The notes beneath the pieces are model-generated. The model ran no database searches, was not told the origin of the DNA, and was given only the letters and a program-made list of their open reading frames with translations. Positions 53,565 through 63,200 of a stretch of DNA of 64,000 nucleotides are shown here, in pieces. Source of the stretch: Stappia taiwanensis (GTDB taxonomy: Bacteria; Pseudomonadota; Alphaproteobacteria; Rhizobiales; Stappiaceae); assembly GCF_014635285.1 (NCBI RefSeq), contig NZ_BMCR01000006.1:62001-126000 (forward strand). The letters run 5' to 3'. Every line of letters begins with the position of its first letter. Position 1 is the stretch's first letter. Position numbers and translations under genes: made by a program.

Positions 53565-53999
53565 TCAGCCCGGATCGGCGGCCAGCCCGGTAGCGGCGAT
53601 GCCGGCGATGGCGCAGGCCTCGTCATTGTCCGAGGTGTCGCCGGTGATGCCGACGGCGCCAAGGATCGCCCCGCCTTCCGCCGCGCGGATCAGCACCCCG
53701 CCGGGAACCGGGACCATGCCGCCGCCGGCCACGCCGTTGAGGGCCTGGACGAAATGCGGGCGGCTTGCGGCGTTGGCGTCCAGCCAGCGCGAACCGGCGC
53801 CGGTGGCGATGGCGCCATAGGCCTTGCCGGTGGCGATCTGCGGTCGCAGGATCGAGGAGCCATCCTGGCGCATGAGCGCGACCAGATGGCCGCCGGCGTC
53901 GAGCACGGCGACGGTGAGCGGCTTCAGGCCAAGGCTCTGGCCATGAGCCAGCGCGGCCTTGATGATCTTTTCCGAAATCGCGAGAGTGAGTTCGCTCAT
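53565..53999 (-). CDS. GlcG/HbpS-like heme-binding or DUF336 protein
   Basis: 144 residues. LTVAVLDAGGHLVALMRQDG and GGVLIRAAEGGAILGAVGIT are the GlcG/HbpS fold signatures. Members include heme-degrading or sensing proteins and proteins encoded beside glycolate operons. No glycolate genes are here. Function unassigned. It converges on phaR (33 bases). Confidence 0.85.
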   Translation of the reverse strand: MSELTLAISEKIIKAALAHGQSLGLKPLTVAVLDAGGHLVALMRQDGSSILRPQIATGKAYGAIATGAGSRWLDANAASRPHFVQALNGVAGGGMVPVPGGVLIRAAEGGAILGAVGITGDTSDNDEACAIAGIAATGLAADPG

Positions 54000-54117
54000 T
54001 GATATGCGTCCCTGGCCTGAGGCCGCCCGCGACGGGCGGCGCGTGGAGCCGGGACGCTAGCAAGCCACGATGCCGGACGCCAGCATGGATCGCGGGCGGA
54101 TGTGGACCCTTCGGAGC

Positions 54118-54453
54118 CTACTTGCAGACGGACAGAAGCCGGCCGGTGGGAATGTGCCGGGGCATCCGCTCGGTCGCCGTATAGGCGCCGATCGCGGTGG
54201 CCGGGTCGGCGCGTCGGCGCGCCCGTGTCTGCGGCAGGTTTTCGCGGTGCGCGATCAACTGGGCGATGAAGGCCGGATTGGCACCGCGATAGCGGCGGAA
54301 GCTTTCCGGGCGGATTGCCTCCACCGGTTCGACCGCGACGATGGCCCGGGACGAAATAATGCCACTCGCCGTCGCGTTGCGGGCTGACACAGTCGCCGCT
54401 TCGCGTCTGCCGTGGCCTCCCGGTATGGAACGCTGGCCTCGCTCGATCCGCAT
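54118..54453 (-). CDS. Small hypothetical protein (111 residues)
   Basis: The middle part (YRGANPAFIAQLIAHRENLP, QTRARRRADPATAIGAY) matches a pattern I recall from small Hyphomicrobiales proteins of unknown function (FLAQLIA...QTRxRRRAEP). It is basic, has no signal peptide or membrane segment and may be nucleic-acid-associated. The start is uncertain. Upstream (54532-54548) an AAGGTT-TTGTT-AACCTT inverted repeat may be part of its control region. Confidence 0.65.
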   Translation of the reverse strand: MRIERGQRSIPGGHGRREAATVSARNATASGIISSRAIVAVEPVEAIRPESFRRYRGANPAFIAQLIAHRENLPQTRARRRADPATAIGAYTATERMPRHIPTGRLLSVCK

Positions 54454-54591
54454 GTTCGTCTCCCGATCGTGCCAATTTGGGACATTGGCCTCGTTGTCGA
54501 GATGAGAACCGCAAGCGGCGTGCCGGCTGGTAAGGTTTTGTTAACCTTTGCCTTTCTGCGCGGGGCTGGTCCGGTCAGAGCAGGTGACTGT

Positions 54592-55020
54592 TCAGTGCAT
54601 GGAGTCGCCACTATGGGTGCCGAAGTCGCGGCGGGCGCCAGTGATGGTGATGCTGAAGCCGGCGATCACATCGACCAGGGTCACGCACATCAGAATGAAG
54701 AACACGGAGCTTGCCGCCTCGCGCAGGGTGAGGAACTCCACCAGATAGGCGATGAAGACAAGGGTGGAGAGGATGTGGTCCAGCAGCGCGGTGGTGCCGG
54801 TGCGGGTCGCCTTCAGCAGCTCGATGAACAGCATGGCCAATCCGGTGAGGATCATCAGATCGCCGGTCACCAGGGTGAAGCGGGCGCCGGAGACCAGTTC
54901 CATCGTCAGGACCGGTGCGAGCCAGGGATCGCCGCCGGTGTCGCCCAGGACGGCGAAGGCAAGCAGGTTGTAGACCAGCAGCGGGACGAGGGTCAGCGGG
55001 AGAGACAGGATCAGCGGCAT
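54592..55020 (-). CDS. Small integral membrane protein (142 residues)
   Basis: From the ATG at 55020, which has GGGGA upstream; the in-frame ATG at 55029 is the alternative. Four hydrophobic segments are visible (LILSLPLTLVPLLVYNLLAF; MILTGLAMLFIELL; ILSTLVFIAYLVEFL; VFFILMCVTLVDVIAGFSI). I do not recognise the family. It lies downstream of amtB in the same direction, beyond a terminator, so it may be independent. Function unknown. Confidence 0.7.
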   Translation of the reverse strand: MPLILSLPLTLVPLLVYNLLAFAVLGDTGGDPWLAPVLTMELVSGARFTLVTGDLMILTGLAMLFIELLKATRTGTTALLDHILSTLVFIAYLVEFLTLREAASSVFFILMCVTLVDVIAGFSITITGARRDFGTHSGDSMH

Positions 55021-55145
55021 GGGTGGCATCCCCGGTGGTGTCGATTGGCCGCCCGTGGCGGGCGGGCGCCGAATCGGTCGTCCGCTGGGGCAAGATGGCG
55101 GCAGATGCGGCGGGGGACAAGCGCTCGCCGGTCGTCGGCGATCCG

Positions 55146-55179
55146 CAAAAGAGAACTGGCCGGGGCGTGCCCCGGCCAG
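55146..55179 (-). terminator. Rho-independent terminator after amtB
   Basis: CTGGCCGGGG (55156-55165) pairs perfectly with CCCCGGCCAG (55170-55179) around CGTG. On the minus strand it is followed by TTCTCTTTTG, a U-rich tail. It starts 31 bases after the amtB stop and should end the glnK-amtB transcript. Confidence 0.85.
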
Positions 55180-55209
55180 CGGTTGCTTGCAAGATCCGGT
55201 GGGTGCGGG

Positions 55210-56574
55210 TCAGACCCGCTGACTGCCCTGGCCGAACTCCGGATAGGCCTCGACGCCCACCTCGGTCTTGTCGAGGCCGAGGGCCTCGTCCTCGGCGCTG
55301 ACGCGAATGCCGAGGGTCATCTTCAGGGCGAGCCAGACGATCATGCTGCCGACGAAGGCGAAGGCGCCATAGGCGGCGATGCCGATGATCTGGGTCGCGT
55401 AGCTGGTCTCCGCGTTGGACAGCGGCACGATCAGCGTGCCCCAGATGCCGGCGACCAGATGCACCGGGATGGCGCCGACCACATCGTCGATCTTCAGCCG
55501 GTCGAGCAGCGGCACGGTGAAGACGACGATCACGCCGCCGACGCCGCCGATCAGCACCGCCTGCCAGACGGTCGGCTGCAGCGGTTCGGCGGTGATCGAC
55601 ACCAGGCCGGCGAGCGCGCCGTTCAGGGCCATGGTGACATCGACCTTCTTGTAGAGCGCCTGGGTGAGCAGCACCGCGACCACCACGCCGGCGGCGGCGG
55701 CCATGTTGGTGTTGGCGAAGATGCGGGAGACGTCGGTCACATCGCCGATGGTGCCCATGGCGAGCTGCGAGGCACCGTTGAAGCCGAACCAGCCGAGCCA
55801 CAGGATGAAGGTGCCGAGGGTGGCCAGCGGCATGGAGGAGCCGGGCAGGGCGAGGGCGCGGCCGTCGCTGCCGTATTTGCCGGCGCGGGCGCCGAGCACC
55901 AGTGCGCCGGCAAGGGCCGCCCAGCCGCCGACCGAATGGACCAGGGTGGAGCCGGCGAAGTCGGAAAAGCCCATGGCGGAGAGCCAGCCGGCGCCCCACT
56001 GCCAGGAGGCGGCGATCGGGTAGATGAAGCCGGTGAGGACGACGGTGAAGATCAGGAACGGCCACAGCTTGATGCGCTCGGCAAGGGTGCCGGAGACGAT
56101 CGAGGCGGTGGTGGCGCAGAACACCATCTGGAAGAACCAGTCGGAGGCGGTGGAATAGCCGGTCGCCAGCAGCGCCTCCTTGGCGGCCTCGTCGCCGGCA
56201 CCGACCGCGTCGAAGGCATAGGGGCCGAAGGTGCCGATGAAGCCGCCGTCGACGCCGGTGTACATCAGGTTGTAACCGGTGATCCAGAACATCAGCCCGG
56301 CGATGGAATATAGGCAGATGTTCTTCAGGCACTGCATGGAGACGTTCTTGGAGCGCACCATGCCGGCTTCCAGCATGGCGAAGCCGGCGGCCATCCACAT
56401 CACCAGGAAGCCGCCGATCAGGAACAGCAGCGTGTTGAAGATATAGGCGGTTTCGGAGGCGAGCGCATATTGCGGCGCCGGCGCGGCGGTGGCCGCGTCC
56501 TGGGCGAGGGCGGGGCCGGTGACCGCCAAGAGCGCCAGCGCGGCGAGCCCGACGGGGTCGAGATGCTTTTTCAT
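55210..56574 (-). CDS. amtB: Ammonium transporter
   Basis: 454 residues from the ATG at 56574. A cleavable signal-like N-terminus (about 1-24, ending ALAQDA) precedes about 11 transmembrane segments. FAGSTLVHSVGGWAALAGA and AIPVHLVAGIWGTLIV hold the twin-histidine pore residues. It imports ammonium and is gated by GlnK. It lies 26 bases downstream of glnK. Confidence 0.97.
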   Translation of the reverse strand: MKKHLDPVGLAALALLAVTGPALAQDAATAAPAPQYALASETAYIFNTLLFLIGGFLVMWMAAGFAMLEAGMVRSKNVSMQCLKNICLYSIAGLMFWITGYNLMYTGVDGGFIGTFGPYAFDAVGAGDEAAKEALLATGYSTASDWFFQMVFCATTASIVSGTLAERIKLWPFLIFTVVLTGFIYPIAASWQWGAGWLSAMGFSDFAGSTLVHSVGGWAALAGALVLGARAGKYGSDGRALALPGSSMPLATLGTFILWLGWFGFNGASQLAMGTIGDVTDVSRIFANTNMAAAAGVVVAVLLTQALYKKVDVTMALNGALAGLVSITAEPLQPTVWQAVLIGGVGGVIVVFTVPLLDRLKIDDVVGAIPVHLVAGIWGTLIVPLSNAETSYATQIIGIAAYGAFAFVGSMIVWLALKMTLGIRVSAEDEALGLDKTEVGVEAYPEFGQGSQRV

Positions 56575-56600
56575 GTCAAAGGATCCTTTGCACGGAGGGG

Positions 56601-56996
<396 letters not shown>

Positions 56997-57006
56997 TCAG
57001 GGATGT

Positions 57007-57023
57007 TTCAAGGAGCGTGCCAA
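57007..57023 (-). promoter_or_regulatory. Sigma-54-like promoter for glnK-amtB
   Basis: On the minus strand, TTGGCACG-CTCC-TTGAA (57023-57007) matches the sigma-54 pattern TTGGCACG-N4-TTGCA with a perfect -24 element and correct spacing, but the -12 GC reads GA. Transcription would begin near 56996, about 57 bases before the glnK ATG. glnK-amtB operons are commonly NtrC/sigma-54 dependent. Confidence 0.6.
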
Positions 57024-57157
57024 CTCGTGTTGCGGCGCAATATGGGGCGGTTCGAGGTGAGGGGCGGATCGAAAAAGGTAATGGTATCAATGTGGTGGGC
57101 TGGTGTATTGCGGGGGCGGCGTCCGGGTCTCCACGCAGAGGTGTGGCGTCCATGGCT

Positions 57158-57212
57158 GATTAAAAAATAATCATATAAGCATTTCGAGTATGATTAATTA
57201 TTGTGCATATAA
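57158..57212. repeat. AT-rich island with nested inverted repeats
   Basis: In a genome of about 65% GC this 55-base stretch is over 75% AT. GATTA-AAAAA-TAATC (57158-57172) overlaps TAATCATA-N13-TATGATTA (57168-57175 with 57189-57196). It lies 137 bases upstream of tusA and about 220 upstream of glnK. Confidence 0.6.
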
Positions 57213-57348
57213 CTGTTGGGCGGTGAGGAAATCGGGCGGGCCTTGCATTCGTGGCCGGTTGGGGCCAATGCTCCTTGCGGCCTACGAACGGACCGGGCGC
57301 AACGGGCGCGGCCTCAAGACGGATGGCGGGCAATCCGGGTGGGAGACG

Positions 57349-57585
57349 ATGACGGTGAGTGACGTGGACGTGCATCTCGATCTGAAGGGGCTGAAATGCC
57401 CCTTGCCGGTGCTGAAGACGCGCAAGGCCATGGCCCCGCTCAAGACCGGCGCCCGGCTCAGGGTCGAGGCGACGGATCCCATGTCGGTGATCGACATTCC
57501 CCATTTCTGCCAGGAAGCAGGGCATCGGCTGCTGTCGCAGGAGCGCGATGGCGAGGTCGCCGTGTTCCTGCTGGAAAAGGGCTGA
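57349..57585 (+). CDS. tusA: TusA/SirA-family sulfurtransferase
   Basis: 78 residues from the ATG at 57349 after GGGAG. LDLKGLKCPLPVLKTRKAM carries the persulfide Cys17 and the CPxP motif. TusA relays sulfur for tRNA thiolation and molybdenum cofactor synthesis, and related proteins have other roles. It converges on phhB (15 bases). Confidence 0.92.
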   Translation: MTVSDVDVHLDLKGLKCPLPVLKTRKAMAPLKTGARLRVEATDPMSVIDIPHFCQEAGHRLLSQERDGEVAVFLLEKG

Positions 57586-57600
57586 CGTCGTCCTTGGCGT

Positions 57601-57891
57601 TCAGCCGGCGAGCCTATCCATGGCCCGCGCCAGCTTGATATCGAGCTCGGTCAGCCCGCCCGCGTCATGGGTGGTCAGTCTGACCGAGACGGTGCGATAG
57701 ACATTCGACCAGTCCGGGTGGTGGTTCATCTTCTCCGCCACCAGAGCGACCCGGGTCATGAAGCCGAAGGCCTCGATGAAACCGGCAAAGCGGAAGGTCT
57801 TTTCGATCGCATCGCCCTCGGGGTCAAGGCTCCACCCGGGCAGGTCGTTCAGTGCCTCGCGGCGCTGGTCCTTCGTCAATCGTTCGGCCAT
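57601..57891 (-). CDS. phhB: Pterin-4a-carbinolamine dehydratase
   Basis: 96 residues from the ATG at 57891. The active-site motif EKMNHHPDW and [15 protein letters not shown] at the end are the PCD family pattern. It recycles tetrahydrobiopterin-type cofactors after phenylalanine hydroxylase, or has a role in pterin metabolism. No phhA is seen here. Divergent from the phosphatase gene. Confidence 0.94.
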   Translation of the reverse strand: MAERLTKDQRREALNDLPGWSLDPEGDAIEKTFRFAGFIEAFGFMTRVALVAEKMNHHPDWSNVYRTVSVRLTTHDAGGLTELDIKLARAMDRLAG

Positions 57892-57978
57892 GGCGTTTTC
57901 CCTCCGTCCCCGAGCTGCTACCGTTCCATGAAACGGCGCTGCAGGAAAGCGGTCGCCAGCCGCTGAGGGGGGAATGTG

Positions 57979-58437
57979 ATGACCGCGATCCTGTTTGTCT
58001 GTCTTGGCAACATCTGCCGTTCGCCCCTGGCCGAGGGGGTGATGCGCGACCGGGCGGCCCGGGCCGGGCGGGCGGAGGGGCTGGTCATTGAGTCCGCCGG
58101 CACCGGGGCCTGGCATGTGGGGAAGCGGCCGGATCCGCGGTCGATCGAGGTGGCGGCGCGCCATGACATCGACCTGACCGGACAGCGCGCCCGGCAGGTG
58201 AGCGTGGAGGACTTTTCCCGCTTTTCCCTGATCCTGGCGATGGATGACAGCAACTTGCGGGACCTTCAGGCGTTGCGCGCACGGGCGCCGGCGACGGCGG
58301 GCGCCAGCTTGCGCCGGTTTCTCGACCGGGACGTTCCCGATCCCTATTACGGCGGTCCGGGCGGGTTCGAGGCGGTCTATGATATGCTGGTGGAGGGCTG
58401 CGACCGATTGTTGCTCTCACTGTTTGACCGGGTTTGA
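57979..58437 (+). CDS. Low-molecular-weight protein-tyrosine phosphatase
   Basis: 152 residues from the ATG at 57979, which has GGGGGGA upstream; a GTG one codon earlier is possible. The P-loop [16 protein letters not shown] gives nucleophile Cys8 and Arg14. DPYYGG near the end carries the general-acid Asp. It dephosphorylates phosphotyrosine, and in many bacteria such enzymes act in exopolysaccharide export. No kinase adjoins. Confidence 0.93.
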   Translation: MTAILFVCLGNICRSPLAEGVMRDRAARAGRAEGLVIESAGTGAWHVGKRPDPRSIEVAARHDIDLTGQRARQVSVEDFSRFSLILAMDDSNLRDLQALRARAPATAGASLRRFLDRDVPDPYYGGPGGFEAVYDMLVEGCDRLLLSLFDRV

Positions 58438-58609
58438 ATTGCCGGCGCCAGACCCCATCTGACACTCGGGCCGGGCGAAGCCAGAGGCTTCGCGCCCCAT
58501 GCCTGTTCTTGCGGGCCGTGCAATGGGGCATGATCTTGACCAAGGCTGACCCGTCCGGGGTATCCGGTCCCGCCCTTCGGGTTGCTGTCAGACAAGGATG
58601 GAGTGTGCA

Positions 58610-59062
58610 ATGAGTGGATTGCGGATCGCCCGGGACAGCTGGATTCTGGTGGGTGATGGCGAAAAGGCACTGGTTTTTCGCAATGTTGGCGACGCGGTCT
58701 ATCCCAACCTGCAGGTGATCTCCATCCTGGCGCAGGAGAACCCGCCCACCTCGGCGCAAGGAACCGACGCGCCGGGGCGGCTGTCCGATGGGCCAGGGCC
58801 GCACCGCAGCGCGGTGGAAGTGACCGACTGGCACCGGCTGGAAAAGGCCCGCTTTGCCCGCGATGTGGCAGAGGCGCTCTACCGCGAGGCATATAAGGGA
58901 CGTTTCGCGAAGCTGATCGTCGTGGCGCCGCCGGCAACGCTTGGCGAGTTGCGCAAGGCGTTCCACAAGGAGGTGACGGATCGGATCGTCGCCGAAGTGG
59001 ACAAGACCCTGACCGGCCATCCGCCGGCCGAGATCGAACGCATCCTGCGCACGAAGGACTGA
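58610..59062 (+). CDS. Host-attachment-protein-like (Pfam Host_attach type)
   Basis: 150 residues from the ATG at 58610. WILVGDGEKALVFRNVGDAV and KLIVVAPPATLGELRKAFHKEVTDRIVAEVDKTLTGHPPAEIER are the pattern of proteins annotated as required for attachment to host cells. Homologues resemble an archaeal release-factor-like fold (baeRF), and the attachment role is inherited from one early study, so the actual function is uncertain. It is convergent with the glycosylase gene (22 bases). Confidence 0.85.
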   Translation: MSGLRIARDSWILVGDGEKALVFRNVGDAVYPNLQVISILAQENPPTSAQGTDAPGRLSDGPGPHRSAVEVTDWHRLEKARFARDVAEALYREAYKGRFAKLIVVAPPATLGELRKAFHKEVTDRIVAEVDKTLTGHPPAEIERILRTKD

Positions 59063-59084
59063 CGATGGCCGGAGCGGCGGCGCC

Positions 59085-60287
59085 TCATGGGCCGTCGCGC
59101 CGCCAGTCCGGGGCGAAGGCGACCCGCTCCATGCCGGTAAACCGGGCCATGCGTGCCACTTCCGCCTCAAGCCGGGCAAGCCGGCCCTCGCCGAGGCGAA
59201 TGCCCGGTTCGGGCCAGAAGCCGGTGACCGCCAGTACCCCGTCCGCCCGTCGGCAGATCATGTCGATCCGGCCGATCAGCCGTGCCCCTTCCAGAAGCGG
59301 AAACACGTAATAGCCGTAGGTGCGGCGGGCCGCCGGCACGAACACCTCAATGCGATAGCTGAAGCCGAACAGCCGCTCGGCGCGTTTGCGGTCGCGCAGC
59401 ACCGGGTCGAACGGGCTGAGCACGCGCACGCGCCCGGGCGGTTCGGGCGCCTCGGCAAGCAGGCTGTCTAGATCGGCGCGGGCGTGGCAGAGCCGCTCGC
59501 TGCCGTCCTTGCTGAGGATGCGCACCGGCTGCAGACGGTCGCGGGCGGTCTCGGTGCACCAGACCTTCGCTTCCTCCGGAGTAACCAGATCGTAGAAGGC
59601 GGCGATCTCCCCGGAGGTGGCGACGCCAAGCCGGTCAAGCGCGCCGGTGCAGGCCCAGTCGATGAATGCCGCGTGCAACACCTCGCGCCGGAAATGCTCT
59701 TCCGGCACCACCCGTTCGGCGAGATCGTAGATCTTGGCGAAATTGTCCCGGCGGGTGACGGCGATCTCCCCGGTGTGCCAGAGAAACTCCAGCGCGGCCT
59801 TGCCTGGATGCCAGTTCCACCAGCCCGGCTCCTTGCGCTCTCGCTCCTTGTCGAAATCGCGGGTGCCGGCCGGGCCGTTGTCGCGGATATGTGCCAGCAC
59901 CCGGTCGAGCTCGCCTTGAAACTCTGCGCCGTGCCAGTTGGTCCAGCGGGCCTTAAGCCGCTCGCGCTTGCGGGCGAAGCGGTGCCGCCAGTAAGGGTAG
60001 GCCGACACCGGGATCACCGAGGCGTCATGGGTCCAGTGCTCGAACAGCGCCCGCTCCCGCTCCAGCAGGCCGGTCAGCAGCTTGGGCCGGTAGGTCTGGT
60101 TGCGGGAGAACAGGATCTGGTGATGGGCACGGGTCACCGTGTTGATCGAATCGACCTGCACGAAGCCGAGCCCGTCGATCATCTGCCGGACCCCGTCCGC
60201 ACCGACCTTTGTGCCCGGCGGTGCGGCAAGACCCTGCAGATGCAGGAAGACCCGGGCAAGATCCCGGGCCTCAATCGTAAGGGTCAC
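59085..60287 (-). CDS. YcaQ/AlkX-type winged-helix DNA glycosylase
   Basis: 400 residues from a GTG at 60287 that overlaps the pyc stop by four bases. GFVQVDSINTVTRAHHQILFSR contains a QVD in place of the QxQ seen in AlkZ; this is the form described for the AlkX/YcaQ group. SPFDPVLRDRKRAERLFGF and YGYYVFPLLEGARLIGRIDM follow. These enzymes remove alkylated bases or unhook interstrand crosslinks. Substrate here is inferred. Confidence 0.9.
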   Translation of the reverse strand: MTLTIEARDLARVFLHLQGLAAPPGTKVGADGVRQMIDGLGFVQVDSINTVTRAHHQILFSRNQTYRPKLLTGLLERERALFEHWTHDASVIPVSAYPYWRHRFARKRERLKARWTNWHGAEFQGELDRVLAHIRDNGPAGTRDFDKERERKEPGWWNWHPGKAALEFLWHTGEIAVTRRDNFAKIYDLAERVVPEEHFRREVLHAAFIDWACTGALDRLGVATSGEIAAFYDLVTPEEAKVWCTETARDRLQPVRILSKDGSERLCHARADLDSLLAEAPEPPGRVRVLSPFDPVLRDRKRAERLFGFSYRIEVFVPAARRTYGYYVFPLLEGARLIGRIDMICRRADGVLAVTGFWPEPGIRLGEGRLARLEAEVARMARFTGMERVAFAPDWRRDGP

Positions 60288-63200
60288 GTGTCCGCCGGCG
60301 CCGCGTCGGCAGCCGCCTCTTCACCTGCTTCCGGCGTCGCTTCGAAAACCACCAGAAGATCCTTGGCATCGACCTGGCTGCCCGGGGCGACCAGCACCTC
60401 GGCGATCCGCCCGTCCCGGTCGCAATGCAGGGCGGTTTCCATCTTCATCGCTTCGATCGACACCAGCACATCGCCGCTGGTGACGCTCTGGCCGGGCTTG
60501 ACCGCCACGGTGGAAATCACCCCGGGCATCGGCGCGCCGACATGCCGGTCGTTGCCGGCCTCGGCCTTGCGGTTCACGCCGGAGCCCTTGCCGCCATGGG
60601 CCCGGTCCGGCACCTTGATGATGCGCGGCTGGCCATTGAGCTCGAAGAAGACCTTGCGTTCGCCTTTTTCGTCGGTCTCGCCGACCGCCTGACAGCGCAC
60701 CACCAGCGTCTTGCCCGGCTCCAGGTCAATGGCGATCTCCTCACCGGTGGCCAGGCCGTAGAAATAGACCGGTGTTGGCAGCACGCTGACCGGACCGTAG
60801 GTCTCCTGCGCGGCGGCGAAATCGGTGAACACCTTGGGGTACATCAGATAGGAGGCGAGCTCGGTGGGGGAGAGGTCGCGGCCGGTCTTTTCCGCTGCTT
60901 CCGCATGGCGGGCGTCCAGATCGTCGTCGGCGAGCAGCGAGCCCGGGCGCACGGTGATCGGCGTCTCGCTCTTCAGCACCTTGGCCTGCAGTGCGGCCGG
61001 CCAGCCGCCGGGCGATTGACCCAGATCGCCGCGCATCATCTGGACGACGCTTTCGGGGAAGGCGACCTCCCGGTCCGGCGCGGTGACATCCGCCACGGTG
61101 AGCCCCTGGCTGACCATCATCAGCGCCATGTCGCCGACCACCTTGGAAGAGGGGGTGACCTTGACGATGTCGCCGAACATCATGTTGACGTCGTGATAGG
61201 CCTGCGCCACCTCGTGCCAGCGGGTTTCCAGACCGAGCGAGCGGGCCTGTTCCTTCAGGTTGGTGAACTGGCCACCGGGCATTTCATGCAAATAAACCTC
61301 GGAGGCCGGCGCGCGCAGATCGCTTTCAAAGGCGCGATACTGATTGCGCACCGCTTCCCAGTAGAAGGAGATTTCCCGGATTGTCCGTGGGTCGAGCCCG
61401 GGATCGCGGGCACCGCCGCGCAGGGCGGCGACGATGGAGCCGAGTGCGGGCTGGGACGTCATGCCAGAGAAGGCGTCCATCGCCGCGTCGACCGCATCGA
61501 CCCCGGCCTCGACGGCGGTCAGTACGGTGGCGGCGGAAATGCCCGAGGTGTCATGGGTGTGGAAATGGATCGGCAGGCCGGTTTCCTGCTTCAAGGCGGT
61601 GAACAGACGGCGGGCCGCCTCCGGCTTCATCAGCCCGGCCATGTCCTTGACGCCGAGGATGTGGCAACCGGCCTGTTCCAGTTGCCGGGCCATCTTCACG
61701 TAATAGGCCAGGTCGTATTTCGGCCGGGCGCTGTCCATCAGATCGCCGGTGTAGCAGATCACCCCCTCGCACAGCTTGTCCGCCTCGATCACCGCATCGA
61801 GCGACACGCGCATGTTCTCTACCCAGTTGAGGCAGTCGAACACCCGGAAGAGGTCGATGCCGGCCGCCGCCGCCTCGGCGACGAAGGCACGGACCACATT
61901 GTCGGGATAGTTGGTGTAGCCGACCCCATTGGCGCCGCGCAGCAGCATCTGCAACAGGATGTTCGGCGCCTTTTCCCGCACCAGCCGTAGCCGCTCCCAC
62001 GGGTCCTCGGTCAGGAAGCGCATGGCCACGTCGAAGGTTGCCCCGCCCCAGCATTCCAGCGAGAACAGTTGCGGCAGTCCGGCGGCGTAGCTCTCGGCGA
62101 TGGCGGCGATGTCGAAGGTGCGCATGCGGGTGGCCAGCAGCGACTGGTGCGCATCGCGCATGGTGGTGTCGGTGATCAGAACCCGCCGTTCTGCCTTCAT
62201 CCAGTCGGCGAAGCCTGCCGGGCCGAGCTCGTCCAGCAGCTGCCGGGTGCCGTGTTTCAGTGTCTCGCCATAGGCCGGCGGCACCGGCGCCGGCGCATCC
62301 GCCGGCGGTCGTGGTCGGGCCTTGGTCTCCGGATGGCCGTTGACGGTTACGTCGGCGATATAGGTCAGCAGCTTGGTTGCCCGGTCGCGGCGGGTGACCT
62401 GTTCGAACAGGGCCGGGGTGCTGTCGATGAAGCGGGTGGTGTAGCTGTTGGCGCGGAAATCGGCGTGGCCGATGATGTTCTCCAGGAACACCAGATTGGT
62501 GGCGACGCCGCGAATGCGAAACTCGCGCAAGGCCCGGTCCATGCGCTGGGCCGCCTCCTCGGCGGTGGGGGCCCAGGCGGTCACCTTCTCCAGCAGCGGA
62601 TCGTAGAAGCGGGTGATCACCGCGCCGGAATAGGCGGTGCCGCCATCGAGCCGGATGCCATAGCCGGTGGCGCCGCGATAGGCGGTGATGCGGCCATAGT
62701 CGGGGATGAAATTCTGCTCCGGATCCTCGGTGGTGATCCGGCATTGCAGGGCATGGCCGTTGAGCTGCAGCTTTCCCTGGGGCGGCACGCCGGAGGCGGG
62801 ATCGCCGATCATCGCCCCGGCGGCGATGCGGATCTGCGCCTTCACCAGATCGACGCCGGTCACCTCCTCGGTGACCGTGTGTTCCACCTGAATGCGCGGG
62901 TTGACCTCGATGAAATAGAACGCGCCGGTGTCCGCATCCATCAGGAACTCGACGGTGCCGGCGCCGCGATAGCCGACCGTCCGGCCGATCCTCAGGCCGA
63001 AATCGCAGACCTCGGCCCGTTGTTCGGCGCTGAGATAGGGGGCGGGTGCCCGCTCCACCACCTTCTGGTGGCGCCGCTGGATCGAGCAGTCGCGCTCGAA
63101 CAGATGGACCAGATTGCCGTGGGCGTCGCCGAGGATCTGCACCTCCACATGGCGGGCGCGCTCCACCAGCTTTTCCAGATAGATCTCGTCCTTGCCGAAG

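Noticed and set aside
54022-54040. GCCGCCCG-CGA-CGGGCGGC hairpin upstream of the GlcG-like gene
   Set aside because: No U-run follows on either strand, and such GC-only hairpins occur by chance in this base composition. Kept out of the features list.
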